Shown here: piece after piece, positions 33,245 through 41,124 of the stretch
How positions within the stretch are numbered: the stretch's first letter is position 1
Layout of the letters: each line of letters starts with the position of its first letter
DNA from: JBHIKY01 sp042139015
Lineage (GTDB): Bacteria > Bacillota > Bacilli > Bacillales > Marinococcaceae
NCBI RefSeq assembly: GCF_042139015.1
Contig: NZ_JBHIKY010000004.1
Location: 62,001-126,000 of the forward strand
Length of the DNA stretch: 64,000 nt
Direction of reading: 5' to 3'
Made by a program: the position numbers and the translations under genes
Notes under the pieces: model-generated
Databases searched by the model: none
What the model saw: the letters and a program-made list of their open reading frames with translations, nothing else
What the model was told of the DNA's origin: nothing

Positions 33245-33640
33245 TCAGGTAGATCGCTCCCATACTCCGCCAGAGCCAGCCGTGAATCCGCATGATTGAT
33301 AAAATCTGGTATGCCGTGAATCAAAGGTCACCGTGACTATTTCTAAACCATACCGTTCAGATTCTTCAAGAAGCGCTTGAACTATCTGCATCCCTAATCC
33401 TTGACCCTGATATTCAGGATCTACGATAATGTCTTCCATATAACCATGCTCAAGGCCCATTCCACACACATAACCAAACGCAATCAGCCTGTTTTGGTCA
33501 TCACGGGCTCCGGCCCAAAAATTACACCTTTCAAATAACTCAGGGTAATCCTGCCCGCGCCTTCCCCACCCTACCGATTCTCTTAAATCAGGCACTTCAT
33601 TATTTTCGATTGTAAGGTTAATTGTTATATTATATTTCAC
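33245..33640 (-). CDS. GNAT family N-acetyltransferase
   Basis: The product is 131 aa from a GTG at 33640 with AGGG 9 bases upstream. A longer frame would run into the preceding DinB gene. The GNAT core is clear: HGYMEDIIVDPEYQGQGLGM (motif A, acetyl-CoA loop) and FYQSCGFTAGSGGVWER at the C-terminus. The spacing of 14 bp after the DinB gene points to one transcript. The substrate is unknown. Confidence 0.87.
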   Translation of the reverse strand: MKYNITINLTIENNEVPDLRESVGWGRRGQDYPELFERCNFWAGARDDQNRLIAFGYVCGMGLEHGYMEDIIVDPEYQGQGLGMQIVQALLEESERYGLEIVTVTFDSRHTRFYQSCGFTAGSGGVWERST

Positions 33641-33654
33641 AAGGAAACACCCTT

Positions 33655-34101
33655 TTACTGTCGTAAATTTCTTCCAATGAGATTCGCTGAAACGGGAGGC
33701 ATTCCCACCTCTCTCGACCAAACCGATAACTGGCCGATATGATGGATCTCATGAGCTATAACGTGACGAATCACTTCAGCGTGAGTAAACTCTGCCAATG
33801 TTTTATCTTCCTCAGCAGCAGTCCATCGATTTATATAATCGAGAATTTCAACCTTGCAATCTTCTGATAATTTTTTCACGTCATTCAGTGAAGGAAAGTC
33901 CTCCTTATTAAAATGAAATTCGGGTTCTCCCTGAAGTCCTTTTATCCAGGCATGCTCTATATCGACGATATGAAATAGAGTATGCAGAATAGTACCCATT
34001 CCACCGGTGCGCCGGCGATGAAGCTCCTCTTCTGAAATAGTTTCACACCAGGCAAACCATTCTTCTCTCACTTCCCAATTATATTGAAAAAATAATTGCA
34101 T
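33655..34101 (-). CDS. DinB family protein
   Basis: The product is 148 aa. It begins MQLFFQYNWEVREEWFAWCE and has the three-His metal site of the DinB/YfiT four-helix fold: HTLFHIVDIEHAWIKGLQGE and HVIAHEIHHIGQLSVWSRE. Members include bacillithiol S-transferases and damage-induced proteins of unknown function; the substrate cannot be read from sequence. It is the second gene in a minus-strand run with the AlkX-like and GNAT genes. Confidence 0.9.
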   Translation of the reverse strand: MQLFFQYNWEVREEWFAWCETISEEELHRRRTGGMGTILHTLFHIVDIEHAWIKGLQGEPEFHFNKEDFPSLNDVKKLSEDCKVEILDYINRWTAAEEDKTLAEFTHAEVIRHVIAHEIHHIGQLSVWSREVGMPPVSANLIGRNLRQ

Positions 34102-34115
34102 ATCGTCTCTCCTCC

Positions 34116-35318
34116 TTAAAATACTATTTCCTGCAGCAGGAAATCAGGTTCTGTCTGCTCAATCACAATGCGGTCTGCATGATGAAATTTAGCAAAGGAG
34201 AGCAAAGAGGCAGCTGTTTCATTAATAAGTGTTTGGTCAATTGTAACGTGTTCCTCAATCTGCAGAAGTTTTACGACTAATGTTTTTTCCTGTTTCAGCA
34301 GCTTAGGGTTCATTCTGCCGATGAGAGAATCTCCAAATAATATCGGCATCGCGTAATAGCCGTAGATTCGCTTAGAAGCCGGCATATAAATTTCCCACGT
34401 ATACTCAAAATTAAAAATATCCTTTAGGCGCGGTCTCCTCCACAGCAGATTATCAAGCGGAGGGAGAAAAGTAACCGTCGTATTCGTCGTTTCCTTTCGT
34501 TGTTCTTCATTTAATTCAACAAGTCTCAACACATCTTCTCTCAAAATAAAATACTCTTTTTTGACTTCCGGTATATGTAACGGCACAATAAAATCCTCTT
34601 GAAGAAGCCTGTCACGGATGGTTCTTCTTTCTTTGGCTGACGTCTTAAACCAGCCAAAGCGGGGATCTTCAAAATCAAACACTCGGTAGGCACGCATATA
34701 TTTATTCAACATTGCTTCTTTCGCATCCTCAAGGCTGATTTCTTCTGCATTAATTAAGTACGGGGCAGGTATTTTGTGCTCTGGGATTGTAAAAAATTTT
34801 TCGCTCCCGTTTCTTTTAGCTATTGTGATTTTCCCAAGATCGAAAAGAATATTAAGCGCCAATGTCGTATCTTTTGTGGTAGCAGTTGTCGTATCCCAGT
34901 AACCTTTCACTCGGTTTGAGGACTTAAAGGCACGTGATGGCAGCGGACCTTCTTCTGCAAGACGGGTCAATATCATATCCATTACCTTTTCTAAGGCGGC
35001 GTCTGGTTGACGTCTTTCGCGGTAACGCCTGCGGACCGGCTCAAAAATTGGGTAATCTTCCACTGGTATAACACAGGCGGCATTAGCCATGTACTCAAAT
35101 ACGTCACCTTCTGCCAGCAATGGTTCAATCTGTCCAATAGAATAGTGAGAATTTCTTGCGAAGAGGACGAGGTCATGGTTTCTTGCCGCAGCAGCAACGG
35201 GATCCAGCTGCACACATTCCAGTTCCTTAATAATGATTAAAACATCATTTGTATCCCGCTGCAATAACTGCTGTTTTTCAAGCAGCAGCCTTCGGACGGC
35301 TGATTTTTGAATATCCAT
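34116..35318 (-). CDS. AlkX/YcaQ-type winged-helix DNA glycosylase family (HTH_42)
   Basis: The product is 400 aa, the family length. The early motif ELECVQLDPVAAAARNHDLV contains QLD, which matches the QxD catalytic motif of E. coli YcaQ (AlkX) rather than the QxQ of AlkZ. Later parts include DPRFGWFKTSAKERRTIRDR, TFLPPLDNLLWRRPRLKDIF and NFEYTWEIYMPASKRIYGYY, characteristic of the winged-helix repair family. AlkX removes bulky alkyl or crosslink lesions from DNA. The role is inferred from family plus motif. It leads a run with DinB and GNAT genes. Confidence 0.88.
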   Translation of the reverse strand: MDIQKSAVRRLLLEKQQLLQRDTNDVLIIIKELECVQLDPVAAAARNHDLVLFARNSHYSIGQIEPLLAEGDVFEYMANAACVIPVEDYPIFEPVRRRYRERRQPDAALEKVMDMILTRLAEEGPLPSRAFKSSNRVKGYWDTTTATTKDTTLALNILFDLGKITIAKRNGSEKFFTIPEHKIPAPYLINAEEISLEDAKEAMLNKYMRAYRVFDFEDPRFGWFKTSAKERRTIRDRLLQEDFIVPLHIPEVKKEYFILREDVLRLVELNEEQRKETTNTTVTFLPPLDNLLWRRPRLKDIFNFEYTWEIYMPASKRIYGYYAMPILFGDSLIGRMNPKLLKQEKTLVVKLLQIEEHVTIDQTLINETAASLLSFAKFHHADRIVIEQTEPDFLLQEIVF

Positions 35319-35430
35319 TTCGTCTCACCCCTCCACTATTAATTTCTACATTTTTCTGCTTCCTCCTCTTTGTTATTATTAAAGCAAAAATAGAGACAGG
35401 AATTATTCCCTCCCGTCTCCATACTTTTCA

Positions 35431-35856
35431 TTATTCCTGAGGTGCTGCATGCGCATCCATGTAGAATATTTCCCAAAGGTGACCATCGATGTCCTGAAAG
35501 CTTCCTCCATACATAAAGCCTGCATCTGTCGGAGCTTTAGATGATTGAGCCCCAGCAGCAAGAGCTTTATTAACCAATTCATCCACCTCTTCCTTGCTGC
35601 TCACCGAAAGTGCAGTAATTGCCTCTGTCATCCGTGATGTGTCGGCAATTTCTTTGTCAGTAAACGTTTGAAAGAATTCTTCTTTTAACAGCATCGCATA
35701 AATATTTTCCCCTATAATCATGCATGTTGCATTTTCATCGGTAAACTGCTGATCAAATTCAAACCCTATCTTTGTAAAAAATTCAATGGACTCATTCAAA
35801 TCCTTCACGGGTAAGTTGACAAAAATTTGGTCTACTTTTGCTGTCAATCGAATCAA
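35431..35856 (-). CDS. VOC family protein (glyoxalase fold)
   Basis: The product is 141 aa. KVDQIFVNLPVKDLNESIEF followed by FTKIGFEFDQQF and the C-terminal GFMYGGSFQDIDGHLWEIFY show the two-module vicinal oxygen chelate fold with the C-terminal Glu ligand. The His/Gln ligand pattern suggests a metal site. Members bind or isomerise small reactive molecules; the substrate is unknown. It sits 12 bp after the start-side neighbour DinB gene, so the two are likely co-transcribed. Confidence 0.88.
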   Translation of the reverse strand: MIRLTAKVDQIFVNLPVKDLNESIEFFTKIGFEFDQQFTDENATCMIIGENIYAMLLKEEFFQTFTDKEIADTSRMTEAITALSVSSKEEVDELVNKALAAGAQSSKAPTDAGFMYGGSFQDIDGHLWEIFYMDAHAAPQE

Positions 35857-35868
35857 CCTTTCTATTAT

Positions 35869-36366
35869 TTATTGTTCGTCAGCGCTCGGCCCGTATATAC
35901 CGGGTACTGGAACGTCAAGTAGACGAAGGTACACAGTAAGCTGGGCGCGGTGATGATACCAGTGGTTTAACATAATCGTGCGGACCATTGAATATCTTGG
36001 CCCTGACATAATTGTTTTCCCTTCATGAGTCATTCGCCATTCCGCTGCTAAATCTTTTTCCGACCAGGAAGTCAGGATCTCCTCGGCTTTGGTCACACTT
36101 TCTTCAAATCTCTTTAGAATTTCCTTAGTGGATTCTGCTTCCTCAAGTGGAACCTCAGGTACTTCCCGGGATAATTCACGAAAAAATTCGCTTAATTCCC
36201 CTGGTAAGATTGCAACATGCAATGCAAGCTGCCCGAGAGTCATGGATTTCTCATGGGGAGTCCAGCTCAACCGTTCTTCGGGGAGACGTTCAAGAACCTT
36301 TCGAGTTGATTCAGCTTCATTAACCAGCTCCTCTTTAAGCATCAATGTCATAAAGTTATCGGTCAT
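35869..36366 (-). CDS. DinB family protein
   Basis: The product is 165 aa from an ATG at 36366 with AAGGAGGTGATG just upstream; a longer frame would overlap the previous gene. It has the DinB layout: RLPEERLSWTPHEKSMTLGQ, LALHVAILPGELSEFF, then MLNHWYHHRAQLTVYLRLLD and VPVPGIYGPSADE. The three His residues form the metal site. The tail PVPGIYGPSADE is typical of this subfamily. The substrate is unknown. It sits between two VOC genes in a tight operon. Confidence 0.9.
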   Translation of the reverse strand: MTDNFMTLMLKEELVNEAESTRKVLERLPEERLSWTPHEKSMTLGQLALHVAILPGELSEFFRELSREVPEVPLEEAESTKEILKRFEESVTKAEEILTSWSEKDLAAEWRMTHEGKTIMSGPRYSMVRTIMLNHWYHHRAQLTVYLRLLDVPVPGIYGPSADEQ

Positions 36367-36388
36367 TTCATCACCTCCTTGCAGAGTG

Positions 36389-36841
36389 TCAATTATTTTT
36401 TTCTCCTTGGTAAGTAGAAACGTGCCAGCTGACATTAAATTGATCTGTGACCTGCCCATACGCCGGGCTGAAAAATGTTTCGTCGAGTTCCATCGTCACG
36501 TGTCCGCCTTCTTTCAGTTTCTCAAATACTTCCTTTGATTTTTCCACACTGTTCATTGTCACCGCGACAGTTACTTGATTTCCTTCTTTCAACGGCTGCT
36601 GATGCGGTCCTGGAAATGTATCCGATATCATCAGGTCGGTTTCTCCGATTTTTAAGTAAGCGTGAATAATATGATCTTTGACAGCATCCGGTATCGGAGT
36701 TTCCGGATTTTCGGGCAGGTCCCTGTACGTTTGTACACCCAACACCTCAGCATCAAGTGCTTCTTTATAAAAATTAATTGCTTCTCGTCCACGGCCATCA
36801 AAGATAAAATATGGATTTATTCCTAAAATCATTTCACTCAC
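36389..36841 (-). CDS. VOC family protein, PhnB-like
   Basis: The product is 150 aa. INPYFIFDGRGREAINFYKE opens the domain, and IGETDLMISDTFPGPHQQPL and DETFFSPAYGQVTDQFNVSW follow, matching PhnB-like members. The name 3-demethylubiquinone methyltransferase sometimes given to this family is misleading. The role is unknown. It is the first gene of a minus-strand VOC, DinB, VOC group. Confidence 0.88.
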   Translation of the reverse strand: MSEMILGINPYFIFDGRGREAINFYKEALDAEVLGVQTYRDLPENPETPIPDAVKDHIIHAYLKIGETDLMISDTFPGPHQQPLKEGNQVTVAVTMNSVEKSKEVFEKLKEGGHVTMELDETFFSPAYGQVTDQFNVSWHVSTYQGEKNN

Positions 36842-36922
36842 CTCATTTTAATATTATTGTTGGTAAAGGGCTCGCCCGCAAGATATATCCTACATCACTG
36901 AATTTCGTTCACTCATTTTCTC

Positions 36923-37045
36923 CTATCTGTCATCGTCCAGGTCGTCTGAAGTATCTGCATCCGGCTTCGTATATTGCTTCAGCTTATTTCTAAATAGAAA
37001 ACCAGCAATGGCAATCGCAATGGCAATCATTAAATATACCAACAC
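36923..37045 (-). CDS. Small single-pass membrane protein, 40 aa
   Basis: A GTG at 37045 is preceded by AAAAGGAGG with 6-base spacing. It encodes VLVYLMIAIAIAIAGFLFRN followed by a charged tail KLKQYTKPDADTSDDLDDDR. One N-terminal helix and an acidic tail are clear. It starts 15 bp after the stop of the aminoglycoside phosphotransferase-like gene, so the two are probably one unit. No family is recognised. Confidence 0.6.
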   Translation of the reverse strand: MLVYLMIAIAIAIAGFLFRNKLKQYTKPDADTSDDLDDDR

Positions 37046-37060
37046 CTAAAACCTCCTTTT

Positions 37061-37987
37061 CTATGTATCTTCCCATCGTTCCAATAGACTTAACATATAG
37101 CGGTCCATTCGTTCTATCATCAGTTGGTCCGTAAGGTGCGCCAGACCAAAGGCCGGCCATCCAGGATAAACGGCAGGAGGGGTGACAGAATAAACATTTA
37201 TTAACGATAAAATATCCCAGTATGGATGATAAATATCAGTAGCTTCCCCTGCTTCCGATTGATATGCTTCTAAAAAAGCGTCCGCTGTTTCGACTCCATA
37301 CATCATTGCCAGGTTCCAGCGGCAATGCCCAATATCTATCCCGGCAGGTCCGCGGCAGGCATTCACCCAGTCCACCACTCCGCTCACTTTATTGTTTTTC
37401 CACAGTACATTCGCCGGGTGATAATCCCGATGAATAAAACAAAGCTTCGTTTCCGGTCGCGTAACGTTCACTATTCGAAAAATACGCTTCCATTCATCAG
37501 TAAAATTAGACCAGGCAGGCGGCTGAAGAGTATGAAGATCAGTATATGTAAAATAATCCCATCTGAAATCACCGGCATCTGTATGGTGAATTGAAATTAA
37601 AGAACCTGCCAGCTCCTTAATCCATTGATTCATATCGAGAGGACGTAATTCTACCTTTCCTTCTATCCTAGTCATAAGCAAAGCAGGCATGCCGGCTCCG
37701 CTGCCATCTTCATCAAAGTCTACCAACAAAGGAGCAGGAACTTTTATACCCTCCGCTTTCTGTAATGCTCTTGCCTCATGAAGGGCAAGATCCGGCTCTA
37801 TTTTCAGCCAATCTTTATTGTTTACCAGGCGGAGCACATAATCTTTTTTCCTCTCTCCTTCCTTTACCGTCAGCTTCTGAACAAGAGAGGACATACCTCC
37901 TTTGAGTGGATTTACTGAGAGTAGTTCTGCCTGTGGCCCAAGAGCTTTTAATGACCAGCTCAGTGCTTTGTTTTCCCTACTATTCAT
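37061..37987 (-). CDS. Aminoglycoside phosphotransferase-like kinase
   Basis: The product is 308 aa of the APH/choline kinase fold. Visible motifs are the ATP-binding Lys region DYVLRLVNNKD, the catalytic loop CFIHRDYHPANVLWKNN and the metal-binding DxW type VSGVVDWVNACRGPAGIDIG. A LIDQLMIERMDRYM tail follows. Family members phosphorylate aminoglycosides, homoserine, choline or other small alcohols; which one applies here is unknown. It has a small membrane-protein gene directly after it. Confidence 0.88.
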   Translation of the reverse strand: MNSRENKALSWSLKALGPQAELLSVNPLKGGMSSLVQKLTVKEGERKKDYVLRLVNNKDWLKIEPDLALHEARALQKAEGIKVPAPLLVDFDEDGSGAGMPALLMTRIEGKVELRPLDMNQWIKELAGSLISIHHTDAGDFRWDYFTYTDLHTLQPPAWSNFTDEWKRIFRIVNVTRPETKLCFIHRDYHPANVLWKNNKVSGVVDWVNACRGPAGIDIGHCRWNLAMMYGVETADAFLEAYQSEAGEATDIYHPYWDILSLINVYSVTPPAVYPGWPAFGLAHLTDQLMIERMDRYMLSLLERWEDT

Positions 37988-38252
37988 AAGCTTCCTCCTG
38001 CCGCCGAATGAAACTTTTACGAGTTTATCAAATATTTCATAAAGCTCTCCTAATTCGTTATCTTATTAATCATATTTTTTATAATACTTAAACTACAATT
38101 CTATTAAATAAAGAAAAAATATTTTTTCTTTATTTTACAAAATGATGACAATTTTATTTAGAGACAATTTTCTACAAGGTATTTAATCTTCATCCGATAT
38201 GATGGGTGATGTGCTTTTACGCAACTACTCATTTATTGGAGGAAATGAAATA

Positions 38253-38453
38253 ATGGAAATGATTTATAACAAATTTAAACTTTTGAGTCAGATTCAAGTG
38301 AAAAAAAGAGAAATGTATAGAAAAGCCAAGCAATACGGGTTGACGGATGCTAGAGTAGTTGCGTGCAGCCAAGAACTCGACACGCTACTTAATACATATC
38401 AAAAAATACAATTTAAGCGGGTGCAGCTGCATTCGACTCTTCACCAGAAATAG
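38253..38453 (+). CDS. Spo0E-like sporulation phosphatase
   Basis: The product is 66 aa with GGAGG 11 bases before the ATG; an ATG at 38244 runs into a stop after two codons. The family signature SQELD is present in RVVACSQELDTLLNTYQKI, inside the two-helix hairpin. Spo0E-like proteins dephosphorylate Spo0A~P, delaying sporulation. The gene stands alone between convergent VOC and APH genes and is read against both neighbours. Confidence 0.9.
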   Translation: MEMIYNKFKLLSQIQVKKREMYRKAKQYGLTDARVVACSQELDTLLNTYQKIQFKRVQLHSTLHQK

Positions 38454-38468
38454 TCTTGTTTTTAATTT

Positions 38469-38951
38469 TTATTGTGAATAAGCCTTTTTCAAATCTACTA
38501 TGTTAATCTTTTTCATTTGCAGCATCGCCTGCATGACCCGTTCTGCTTTTACAGGGTCCGGATCCTTCAAAAGGGTATATAAAACATTGGGAACGATCTG
38601 CCACGAGACGCCGAACTTATCTCTGAGCCAGCCGCATTGTTCGATCTCCCCGCCGTCTGATAGCTTTTCCCACAGCTCATCCACCTCTTCTTGAGATTCG
38701 CAGTCTACCAAAAAGGAGATGGCAGGGGTGAAAGAGAAATGCGGCCCACCATTAATAGCAACAAAGGACTGCCCTTCAAGTTCAAATGTTACCGTCATGA
38801 CACTTCCCTTTTTTCCTGGTCCGGCTTCGCTGTAGCGTGAAATATCAACGACCATTGAATTACTGAAGATAGAAATGTAAAAAGCTGCTGCTTCCTCTGC
38901 CTCTTCATCGAACCAGAGATTTGGCGTAATTTTATTGTTGAAGATTTTCAT
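38469..38951 (-). CDS. VOC family protein, PhnB-like
   Basis: The product is 160 aa from an ATG at 38951 with GGAGG upstream; the longer frame from 38981 is rejected. It reads KITPNLWFDEEAEEAAAFYI, SIFSNSMVVDISRYSEAG, GGPHFSFTPAISFLVDCESQ and WLRDKFGVSWQIVPNVLYTL, which is the PhnB/YxeI-like VOC group. The RVMQAMLQMKKINIVDLKKA tail is typical. The function is unknown. Confidence 0.9.
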   Translation of the reverse strand: MKIFNNKITPNLWFDEEAEEAAAFYISIFSNSMVVDISRYSEAGPGKKGSVMTVTFELEGQSFVAINGGPHFSFTPAISFLVDCESQEEVDELWEKLSDGGEIEQCGWLRDKFGVSWQIVPNVLYTLLKDPDPVKAERVMQAMLQMKKINIVDLKKAYSQ

Positions 38952-39114
38952 CCTGATTACCTCCTGAATTATTAACCCCACGATTTTTTCCCAACCTAAG
39001 AATAGAATTCGTTTTTGTCCCGGCTATATCCTTCTCATGCATTCTGAAAAAGCATCTAGTGTTTGCGTAAGGTTATGTTATAATTTGGTTTACTTTTGAA
39101 AGGGGGTGGCCGTT

Positions 39115-39663
39115 ATGGTTAAGATTTTACAGACCGAGCGATTGCTTCTGCGTCCATACAGACTCGAGGATGCACCTCGCGTTACGAAGATTGCCAATGA
39201 TGAAAGGATTGCGGCCACTACGCTTGCGATTCCTCATCCCTACCATTTAGAGGATGCGGAACGCTGGATTAAACAGCATCCAGCTGTAGTAGAGAACGGG
39301 GAGGCTTATCCTTATGCGATAGTGAAAAAAGCTGCTAATGAATTGATGGGCACCGTTACCATCCGTGTAGATCAAACGCACCATAATGGAGAGCTGGGAT
39401 ATTGGATAGGAACTGATTATTGGGGGAAGGGATTTACTACTGAAGCGGTCCGGCGCATAATGGACTTTGGCTTCCATGAATTAAGGCTTCAGCGGATATT
39501 TGCACCGATCATGAGAAAAAATACAGCCTCTGCAAAGGTGCTTCAGAAAGCCGGCCTTTTTTACGAAGGGACGCTGCGTAATCATATTCTGAAATGGGGA
39601 CAGTATGAAGACCTGGATTATTATGGGAAGCTGGTAAAAGATAATGAACCTGCCGAAGATTGA
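39115..39663 (+). CDS. GNAT N-acetyltransferase, RimJ/RimL type
   Basis: The product is 182 aa from ATG at 39115, eight bases after AGGGGG; a GTG at 39106 overlaps the ribosome-binding site and is unlikely. RLLLRPYRLEDAPRVTKIAN opens the domain and GELGYWIGTDYWGKGFTTEA then NTASAKVLQKAGLFYEGTLR complete the acetyl-CoA site. RimJ/RimL-type enzymes acetylate ribosomal proteins or small amines. The specific substrate is unknown. Its terminator stem begins inside the last codons. Confidence 0.92.
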   Translation: MVKILQTERLLLRPYRLEDAPRVTKIANDERIAATTLAIPHPYHLEDAERWIKQHPAVVENGEAYPYAIVKKAANELMGTVTIRVDQTHHNGELGYWIGTDYWGKGFTTEAVRRIMDFGFHELRLQRIFAPIMRKNTASAKVLQKAGLFYEGTLRNHILKWGQYEDLDYYGKLVKDNEPAED

Positions 39664-39678
39664 TTTTCCGGCAGGTTC
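39646..39678. terminator. Bidirectional terminator between GNAT and gabD
   Basis: GAACCTGCCG pairs with CGGCAGGTTC across a 13-base loop; the left arm is inside the end of the GNAT gene. Confidence 0.75.
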
Positions 39679-39683
39679 CTAAA

Positions 39684-41111
39684 TTATTCGATATTTCCGA
39701 TGGAAACAAATTTATCTTCTAAATATTCCTCCATCCCCTGACGGCCGCCTTCTCTTCCGATTCCGCTTTCTTTAACGCCTCCGAATGGAGCTTGTGCGGT
39801 CGTTGGGATAGGATCATTGATGCCGATAATGCCGTATTCCAGACCATCCATTACCCGGTTGGCACGGCCGATATCCTTTGTGAAGCAATAGGCAGCCAAT
39901 CCGTAGTCACTATGGTTTGCCCGCTCCACTGCTTCTTTTTCCGTGGTGAATGTAAATACCGGGGCGACAGGACCGAATGTTTCCTCCGTGGAAATCAGCA
40001 TGCTGTCTTTGGCGTCAGCAATGACGGTCGGGGTGTAAAATTTATCACTCGTACAGCCTGAAGCCTGCTCTCCTCCATACATTACTGTTCCACCTTTTTG
40101 CACGGCATCCGCGACATGCTCCTGAACCTTTTTCACAGCTCCTTCATCAATAAGGGGACCGATATCTGTTCCATCTTCCAGCCCGTTTCCGATTTGAAGC
40201 TCTTTGACGCGGGCGGTGAATTTTTCTAAAAATGTCTTTTCGATAGATTTCTGGACATATATACGATTAGTACATATGCAGGTTTGACCGGCATTGCGAA
40301 ACTTACTGTTCACGACGCCCTCAACGGCAGCATCGATATCTGCATCTTCAAACACAATAAATGGCGCATGGCCGCCTAATTCCATTGACATTTTTTTCAC
40401 AGTGGCTGCTGATTGTTCAATTAACTTTTTGCCCACTTCCGTGGAGCCGGTAAATGTAATCTTACGTACCTCCGGGCTGCGCATTAACTCGCCAACAATT
40501 GGAGAGGCGGAGCCAATCAAAAGGTTAAGCACACCTTTAGGCAGTCCTGCTTTATCAAAAGCTTCTACAATTTTCATGGCCGACAATGGCGTTGCAGAAG
40601 CCGGCTTGACGATGATCGGGCATCCTGCAGCAAGTGCCGGAGCTACCTTTCTCGTGATCATGGCAACCGGAAAATTCCACGGAGTCACTGCTGCTACGAC
40701 TCCGACTGGTTCTTTGAGAACCATCAGCCGCTTCGAGGAAGAGGAGGCTGGTATGATTTCTCCGTAAGCTCGCTTTGCCTCTTCAGCGTACCACTCTAAA
40801 TAGTCGATGCCTAAACCGATTTCTCCTTTGGCTTCCTTAAGGGGCTTTCCCATTTCCGCCGTTAAAATTTCAGCTAGTTCTTCTGTCTGTTCACGCAGAA
40901 TAGCCGCTGTCCGGAGTAGAAAGGAACTTCTCTCTTTTGCGGTCGTTTTTTTCCACCCTGGAAAAGCAGTGGATGCGGCCGCCACCGCTTTTGCTGCATC
41001 TGTTTCATCTGCTTTTGCCGTCTCCTGGATAAGTTCATTTGTCGCTGGATTTATTACCTCCATCGTTTGTTTTTTCTCTGCGTCTGTCCACGATCCATTG
41101 ATATACAACAT
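39684..41111 (-). CDS. gabD: Succinate-semialdehyde dehydrogenase
   Basis: The product is 475 aa from an ATG at 41111 with AAGGAG 9 bases upstream; a GTG at 41117 is too near it. ALDH motifs are AAVTPWNFPVAMITRKVAPA, FTGSTEVGKKLIEQSA, the base in MELGGHAPFIVFEDADIDAA and the catalytic Cys in FRNAGQTCICTNRIYV. It oxidises succinic semialdehyde to succinate with NAD(P). It is the last gene of the five-gene operon, 13 bp after the transaminase gene, which supplies its substrate. Confidence 0.92.
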   Translation of the reverse strand: MLYINGSWTDAEKKQTMEVINPATNELIQETAKADETDAAKAVAAASTAFPGWKKTTAKERSSFLLRTAAILREQTEELAEILTAEMGKPLKEAKGEIGLGIDYLEWYAEEAKRAYGEIIPASSSSKRLMVLKEPVGVVAAVTPWNFPVAMITRKVAPALAAGCPIIVKPASATPLSAMKIVEAFDKAGLPKGVLNLLIGSASPIVGELMRSPEVRKITFTGSTEVGKKLIEQSAATVKKMSMELGGHAPFIVFEDADIDAAVEGVVNSKFRNAGQTCICTNRIYVQKSIEKTFLEKFTARVKELQIGNGLEDGTDIGPLIDEGAVKKVQEHVADAVQKGGTVMYGGEQASGCTSDKFYTPTVIADAKDSMLISTEETFGPVAPVFTFTTEKEAVERANHSDYGLAAYCFTKDIGRANRVMDGLEYGIIGINDPIPTTAQAPFGGVKESGIGREGGRQGMEEYLEDKFVSIGNIE

Positions 41112-41124
41112 TCCCACCGACTCC

